From Streptomyces aurantiacus (GTDB lineage Bacteria > Actinomycetota > Actinomycetes > Streptomycetales > Streptomycetaceae): a stretch of DNA of 64,000 bases. The stretch covers positions 62,001 to 126,000 of the forward strand of contig NZ_CP114283.1 of assembly GCF_027107535.1 (NCBI RefSeq), written 5' to 3'. Shown one piece after another: positions 60,532-64,000 of this stretch; position 1 is the first letter of the stretch, and each line of letters starts with the position of its first letter. The notes beneath the pieces were generated by a model. That model saw only the letters and a program-made list of their open reading frames with translations. It had not been told where the DNA came from and did no database searches. Both the position numbers and the translations under genes were made by a program.

Positions 60532-60645
60532 GTGTTCCGACGCATTGCCGCGCGTTACATCCCGGCTCGGTTCATCGCCGCGCTGGGGGCTGCCGTCATC
60601 GCGTTCTCCGCGCTGATCAGTGCGGCGAACGCGATTCCCCAGTAG
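60532..60645 (+). CDS. 37-residue exported peptide, candidate signalling pre-peptide
   Basis: GTG 60532 has GAGG 8 bp upstream. The product has a basic head (FRRIAARYIPARF), a hydrophobic core (IAALGAAVIAFSAL) and ANAIPQ at the end, so the A-N-A motif is a possible signal-peptidase site that would leave only a tripeptide, unless cleavage is earlier. It could be a secreted signal, a membrane-inserted peptide or a lantibiotic-like leader. It lies 210 bp from the divergent HTH-TPR gene. No known family was recognised. Confidence 0.6.
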   Translation: MFRRIAARYIPARFIAALGAAVIAFSALISAANAIPQ

Positions 60646-60686
60646 GAGCTCCGCCGGGCGCTTCGGTTCGCGTCCGCGAGCCGAAG

Positions 60687-60717
60687 GGGGCTGGGCGCGC
60701 GGTTCCCCGCGCCCTTT
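60687..60717 (-). repeat. Dispersed intergenic repeat, partial copy C (inverted)
   Basis: On the minus strand AAGGGCGCGGGGAACCGCGC is followed by GCCCAGCCCCC, matching copies at 44838 and 54510. It lies just after the small peptide gene and may act as its terminator. Confidence 0.7.
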
Positions 60718-60864
60718 CCCCGTGCCCGCCGCGGGCGCGATGCCCTTGAGGGGCGCCGCGCCCGTCGACAGGTCTCTCCTGGCCCATCCGCGGGTCCCGC
60801 ACAGAAGTACCCGATAACCTGCCCGAACGTACGAACGGGTGAGGCGGGGCGGGAAGCAAGGCGC

Positions 60865-61875
60865 GTGGAGAACCGACGGAGTGTGGCCGACGGGGCCAGG
60901 GTGGCGGCCCGTGCCCTGGTGTACGCGGTGGTCGGCGGGGTCGCGCTGATCACCATCGCCACCGTCGGGTCCGTGCTCGGCCCGATGGTCGCGCTCGACC
61001 TCGCCACCCCGGCGATGGCCGCCTGGTGGACCGTGTTCACGGCCGTCGTCGTACAGGGAATCCCGTTCCTGCTGCTGGGCACGGTCGTGTCGGCGGCGAT
61101 CGGGGCGTTCGTGCCGGAGCGGGTCTTCCGGCGCGTGCTGCCGAAGAACCCGGCGCTGGCCGTGCCCGTCGCCGGGGCGGCCGGGGTCGTGCTGCCGGGC
61201 TGCGAGTGCGCGTCCGTACCCGTGGCGGACAGCCTGATGCGGCGCGGGGTCGCTCCGGCGGCCGCCCTCGCCTTCCTGCTGTCCGCGCCCGCCATCAACC
61301 CGGTCGTCCTCGTCGCCACCTCCATCGCCTTCCCGGGGGATCCGGCCATGGTCGGCGCCCGCCTCGTCGCCTCGCTCGCCACCGCCGTGGTGATGGGCTG
61401 GCTGTGGGTGCGGTTCGGCAAGGAGGAGTGGCTGCCTTCCGTACGGCGCGCGGGCCGGGGGCCGGCCGCCCCCGGCGGATGGCGGGGCTTCAGGGACGGG
61501 CTCCAGCACGACTTCCTGCACGCAGGCGGCTTCCTCGTCCTGGGGGCGGCCGCCGCGGCGACGTTCAACATCCTGGTGCCGCGGTCCGTGCTCGACGTGT
61601 TCACCGGGTCGCCCTGGCTGTCGGTGCTGCTGCTCGCGGTGCTCGCCGTCGTGCTGTGCGTGTGTTCCGAGGCGGACGCCTTCGTGGCGGCCTCGCTGAC
61701 CGGGTTCTCCCCCACGGCCCGGCTGGCCTTCATGGTCGTCGGACCCATGGTCGACCTGAAGCTCATCGCCCTCCAGACGGGCACCTTCGGGCGGGCGTTC
61801 GCGGTGCGGTTCTCCTCCGTGACGTGGGTGGTGGCCGTGGCGAGCAGCGTGCTGGTGGGCTGGTGGCTGCTGTGA
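60865..61875 (+). CDS. YraQ/DUF318-type permease
   Basis: A 336-residue membrane protein from GTG 60865, with eight or more helices. Conserved text: LPGCECASVPVADSLMRRGVAPAAALAFLLSAPAINPVVL and CVCSEADAFVAASL, both hallmarks of the YraQ (formerly DUF318) family, with paired Cys able to bind metal. In Bacillus the related YcgR is encoded with YcgQ under zinc-repressor control, so a metal-linked transport role is possible. The next gene overlaps by 4 bp (GTGA). Confidence 0.88.
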   Translation: MENRRSVADGARVAARALVYAVVGGVALITIATVGSVLGPMVALDLATPAMAAWWTVFTAVVVQGIPFLLLGTVVSAAIGAFVPERVFRRVLPKNPALAVPVAGAAGVVLPGCECASVPVADSLMRRGVAPAAALAFLLSAPAINPVVLVATSIAFPGDPAMVGARLVASLATAVVMGWLWVRFGKEEWLPSVRRAGRGPAAPGGWRGFRDGLQHDFLHAGGFLVLGAAAAATFNILVPRSVLDVFTGSPWLSVLLLAVLAVVLCVCSEADAFVAASLTGFSPTARLAFMVVGPMVDLKLIALQTGTFGRAFAVRFSSVTWVVAVASSVLVGWWLL

Positions 61876-62729
61876 GCCCGCGAATACGTCTGCGCCCCCA
61901 GGGCGTGCTGCTGCTCCTGTGCGGAGCGGCGCTGCTCAGGATCGCGCTCTTCAGCGAGCTGTACCTGCGGTACGTGAAGGAGGGGCTCCGCCCCTACCTC
62001 GTCGTCTCCGGCGTGGCACTGATCGCACTCGGCCTGGTGGGCCTGCTCGCCCGCGACCACGACCACGCCCACGACGAGAAGACCACCCACTCCCCGGCCC
62101 CGGACGACGGCCAGGATGATGACCACGTCCCGTACAACGGCCAGGACGACGGCCATGACCTGGACGAAGGCCGTGACCAGGACCAGGACCACCGTCAGGA
62201 CGAGGACCACAGCCAGGACCACGGCCACGACCACGCCCGCAATCCGCGCGTCGCCTGGCTCCTCACCGCTCCCGCCCTCGCCCTCCTCCTCTTCCCCCCG
62301 CCCGCCCTCGGCTCGTACAGCGCGGAACGCGAGGAGGCGAGGGTCGCCGCGCAAGGAGCCGGCACCTTCCCCGAGCTCCCCGCCGGGAACCCGGTCGACC
62401 TGACCCTCGGCGCCTTCGCCTCCCGGGCGGAGTGGGACACGGGGGCGTCCCTCAAGGGCCGCACGGTCCGGCTGACCGGCTTCGTGACCCGTGCCGACGA
62501 CGGCACCTGGTCCGTCGCCCGGCTGCTCGTCACCTGCTGCGCCGCCGACGCCCAGGCGCTGAAGGTGGAGATCCGCGGCGCGGACGCCCCGGCCCCCGAC
62601 ACCTGGGTCACGGTCACCGGAACCTGGCACCCCATGGGAGAACCCGGCTCGGACACGGCCCGCCCGGTCCTGGACGCCGTGTCGGTGAGAAGGACGGGGG
62701 CGCCTTCGGACCCGTACGAGAAGCGGTAG
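61872..62729 (+). CDS. YcgQ/TIGR03943-type membrane protein with His/Asp-rich linker
   Basis: A 285-residue protein coupled to the permease by GTGA overlap. One membrane segment pair (about 10-60) is followed by a strongly His/Asp-rich, probably metal-binding cytosolic or external stretch (about 62-123; pieces such as DHDHAHDEK, DQDQDHRQDEDHSQ and HGHDHA), a further membrane segment (about 128-145), and a C-terminal OB-fold-like domain (about 165-280; GRTVRLTGFVTRADDGTW, LLVTCCAADAQALKV). No zinc-repressor (Zur) operator was recognised upstream. Confidence 0.85.
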   Translation: MSPRIRLRPQGVLLLLCGAALLRIALFSELYLRYVKEGLRPYLVVSGVALIALGLVGLLARDHDHAHDEKTTHSPAPDDGQDDDHVPYNGQDDGHDLDEGRDQDQDHRQDEDHSQDHGHDHARNPRVAWLLTAPALALLLFPPPALGSYSAEREEARVAAQGAGTFPELPAGNPVDLTLGAFASRAEWDTGASLKGRTVRLTGFVTRADDGTWSVARLLVTCCAADAQALKVEIRGADAPAPDTWVTVTGTWHPMGEPGSDTARPVLDAVSVRRTGAPSDPYEKR

Positions 62730-62752
62730 GCCGTCCCGGCCGGCGACCGGGC

Positions 62753-64000
62753 TCACCCCGGCGCTGAGCCCCGCCCCCTCACCCAGTCCTGGGGGAGCCA
62801 GCCCAGTGGGGGTGTCTCCGGGTTCGTGGGGCCCGTGCGGGCCAGGAGGACGGCGACGTCGTCCTCCGATGTGGACGGGTCCAGGTGGGTGATGACCGTG
62901 TCGAGGAGGGTGGGGAGGGGCGCGGCCGGGTTGATGGGGAGGGTCGCGAGGGCGTGGAGGCCGGTCTCGATGTCGCGGTCGCGGCGTTCGACCAGGCCGT
63001 CGGTGCACAGGAGGAGGACCGAGCCCGGCGGGACGGGGACCGTGGTGGCCGAGAAGGAGCCGAGGCCCACGCCCAGGGGCGGGGCGACGGGGAGGCTGAG
63101 CAGGGTCCGGGTGCCGTCGGGGGTGACGAGGAGCGGGGGGACGTGGCCGGCGTTGGAGAAGGTGGCGCATTCCCGGCGGGGGTCCAGGAGGGCCAGCAGG
63201 CAGGTCGCCACCCGGTCCAGCTCCAGGGTGAGCGCGGTCCGTTCGGCCTGGAGCAGGATGAAGTCCGGGGTGCTGCTCTGGACGGCCAGGGTGCGCAGGA
63301 CCGAGCGGTACTCGCTCATCGCCGCCGCCGCGCGGACCCCGTGGCCCATGACGTCCCCCACCACCAGCAGGGTCCGGCCGTGCGGAAGCGCGAGCGTGTC
63401 GAACCAGTCGCCGCCCACCTCCGCCCCCGAGCCCGCCGGGAGATAGCGGCCCAGGGTCTCCACACCGGGGCCCGTCACCGTGGGTGCGTTCAGGAAGGCC
63501 CGCTGCATCTCCAGGGCCGTCTCGTGCTCGCGGGTGAAGCGGACCGCGTGGGCGATGCCCGTGGCGGCACGGGCGGTGAGGTCGCCCAGCAGCTCGACGT
63601 CCGCGTCGGTGAGCCGGGGGGAGTCGCCGGTGCGGAACACCATCACCGCGCCCACCAGTTCCTCGTGGACCGTCAGGGGCAGGAAGATCCCCGAGTGCGC
63701 CCCCATCCGGAGGTAGTGCTCCTTGCGTTCGGCCGACGGTGAGAACTGACGCATGGCCTCGTCGTCGGGGTGGCTGAGGACGAGCGGCCGGCGGTCGGCC
63801 AGTACGCGGGCCATGGGGGATTCGGCCCGGTGCACGACGAACTCGCCGAGGAGGCCGAGCGGGGAGGACACCTCCGCCAGGTCCGGGGTGGTGGCGAGCG
63901 CGATGCGGCGCAGACGCAGCGGATAGCGGTCGGAGGGCACCCGGGGGGTGCCCTCCGGGTCCACCACGTCCACCGCCGCGTAGTCCGCGAAGCGCGGCAC
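62753..64000 (-). CDS. GAF and PP2C/SpoIIE-type phosphatase, N-terminus beyond the window
   Basis: At least 415 residues; the frame is open to the right edge, so the N-terminus is missing. A GAF domain (about 1-165 of the visible part; GIFLPLTVHEELVGAVMVFRTG) precedes a PP2C domain: GAEVGGDWFDTLALPHGR, VVGDVMGHGVRAAAAMS, NAGHVPPLLV, LCTDGLVERRDRD and EDDVAVLLAR. It is the third phosphatase of this type in the window. The C-terminus lacks an ATPase domain. Confidence 0.88.
   Translation of the reverse strand: MPRFADYAAVDVVDPEGTPRVPSDRYPLRLRRIALATTPDLAEVSSPLGLLGEFVVHRAESPMARVLADRRPLVLSHPDDEAMRQFSPSAERKEHYLRMGAHSGIFLPLTVHEELVGAVMVFRTGDSPRLTDADVELLGDLTARAATGIAHAVRFTREHETALEMQRAFLNAPTVTGPGVETLGRYLPAGSGAEVGGDWFDTLALPHGRTLLVVGDVMGHGVRAAAAMSEYRSVLRTLAVQSSTPDFILLQAERTALTLELDRVATCLLALLDPRRECATFSNAGHVPPLLVTPDGTRTLLSLPVAPPLGVGLGSFSATTVPVPPGSVLLLCTDGLVERRDRDIETGLHALATLPINPAAPLPTLLDTVITHLDPSTSEDDVAVLLARTGPTNPETPPLGWLPQDWVRGRGSAPG

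Noticed and set aside
60746..60864. Zinc-repressor (Zur) operator upstream of the YraQ-type permease
   Set aside because: No TGAAAATGATTTTCA-like palindrome was found, so metal control stays unproven.

Overview
The window is chromosomal DNA from a Streptomyces-type actinomycete. The evidence is very high GC, GTG starts, almost no TTA codons, GTGA/ATGA overlaps, XRE/DUF397 regulator pairs, mycothiol-dependent isomerase-like proteins, snapalysin beside a LysR gene, SpoIIE-type phosphatases with ATPase domains, and a dispersed intergenic repeat of a kind common in Streptomyces. A perfect 16-bp parS palindrome upstream of aspS, together with housekeeping genes (aspS, metG, a bkd operon), places it in the chromosome core, probably fairly near oriC. 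That location is inferred. No rRNA, tRNA, CRISPR array or complete prophage was seen.

Region 1 (1-13.5 kb): two divergent membrane-anchored Ser/Thr kinases, a phosphotransferase, an FMN-binding-type protein, an orphan NarL-type response regulator, a three-gene branched-chain 2-oxoacid dehydrogenase operon (bkdABC type), a D-Ala-D-Ala carboxypeptidase, and a GntR regulator overlapping an MFS transporter. Region 2 (13.5-25.4 kb): mostly metabolic and conserved genes (DinB/MDMPI-like enzyme, nitrilase, LOR/Tubby-like protein, M18 aminopeptidase, long acyl-CoA dehydrogenase, SseB-like protein, pirin), a 208-bp MITE whose right end supplies a stop codon, a phage-type BRO-N protein and a four-domain SpoIIE phosphatase. 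Region 3 (25.5-38.5 kb): parS and aspS, then many secreted or envelope genes (intradiol dioxygenase, collagen-like protein, DUF3152 metalloprotease-like protein with a TTA codon, pectate lyase, lipoprotein-type sortase), an MFS gene remnant that keeps a promoter, a glycosyltransferase and an XRE/DUF397 pair.

Region 4 (38.6-54.4 kb): metG, a VWA protein with a long repetitive acidic linker, a PhoX-type phosphatase behind a PHO box, the LysR/snapalysin pair, an EEP-family hydrolase, an alpha/beta hydrolase divergent from a MocR regulator with a clear two-copy operator, a membrane protein, a DrrAB-type ABC exporter, and a secreted SH3-like protein. Region 5 (54.6-64 kb): two more PP2C/SpoIIE phosphatases, an orphan OmpR-type regulator with a degenerate receiver, a TIGR03086 protein, an HTH-TPR regulator divergent from a 37-codon secretion-signal-like peptide gene, and a YraQ/YcgQ-type permease pair with a His/Asp-rich linker.

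The best candidate for an undescribed system is the HTH-TPR regulator with its divergent 37-residue peptide (58978-60645). Its layout resembles peptide-sensing RRNPP modules of Firmicutes, and two sets of 12-bp-spaced repeats lie in the shared promoter region. A second theme is tandem duplication, or a mobile-element end, sitting exactly on stop codons (13401, 16766, 30756 and 34700). Functions are inferred from motifs and family knowledge; no searches were run.
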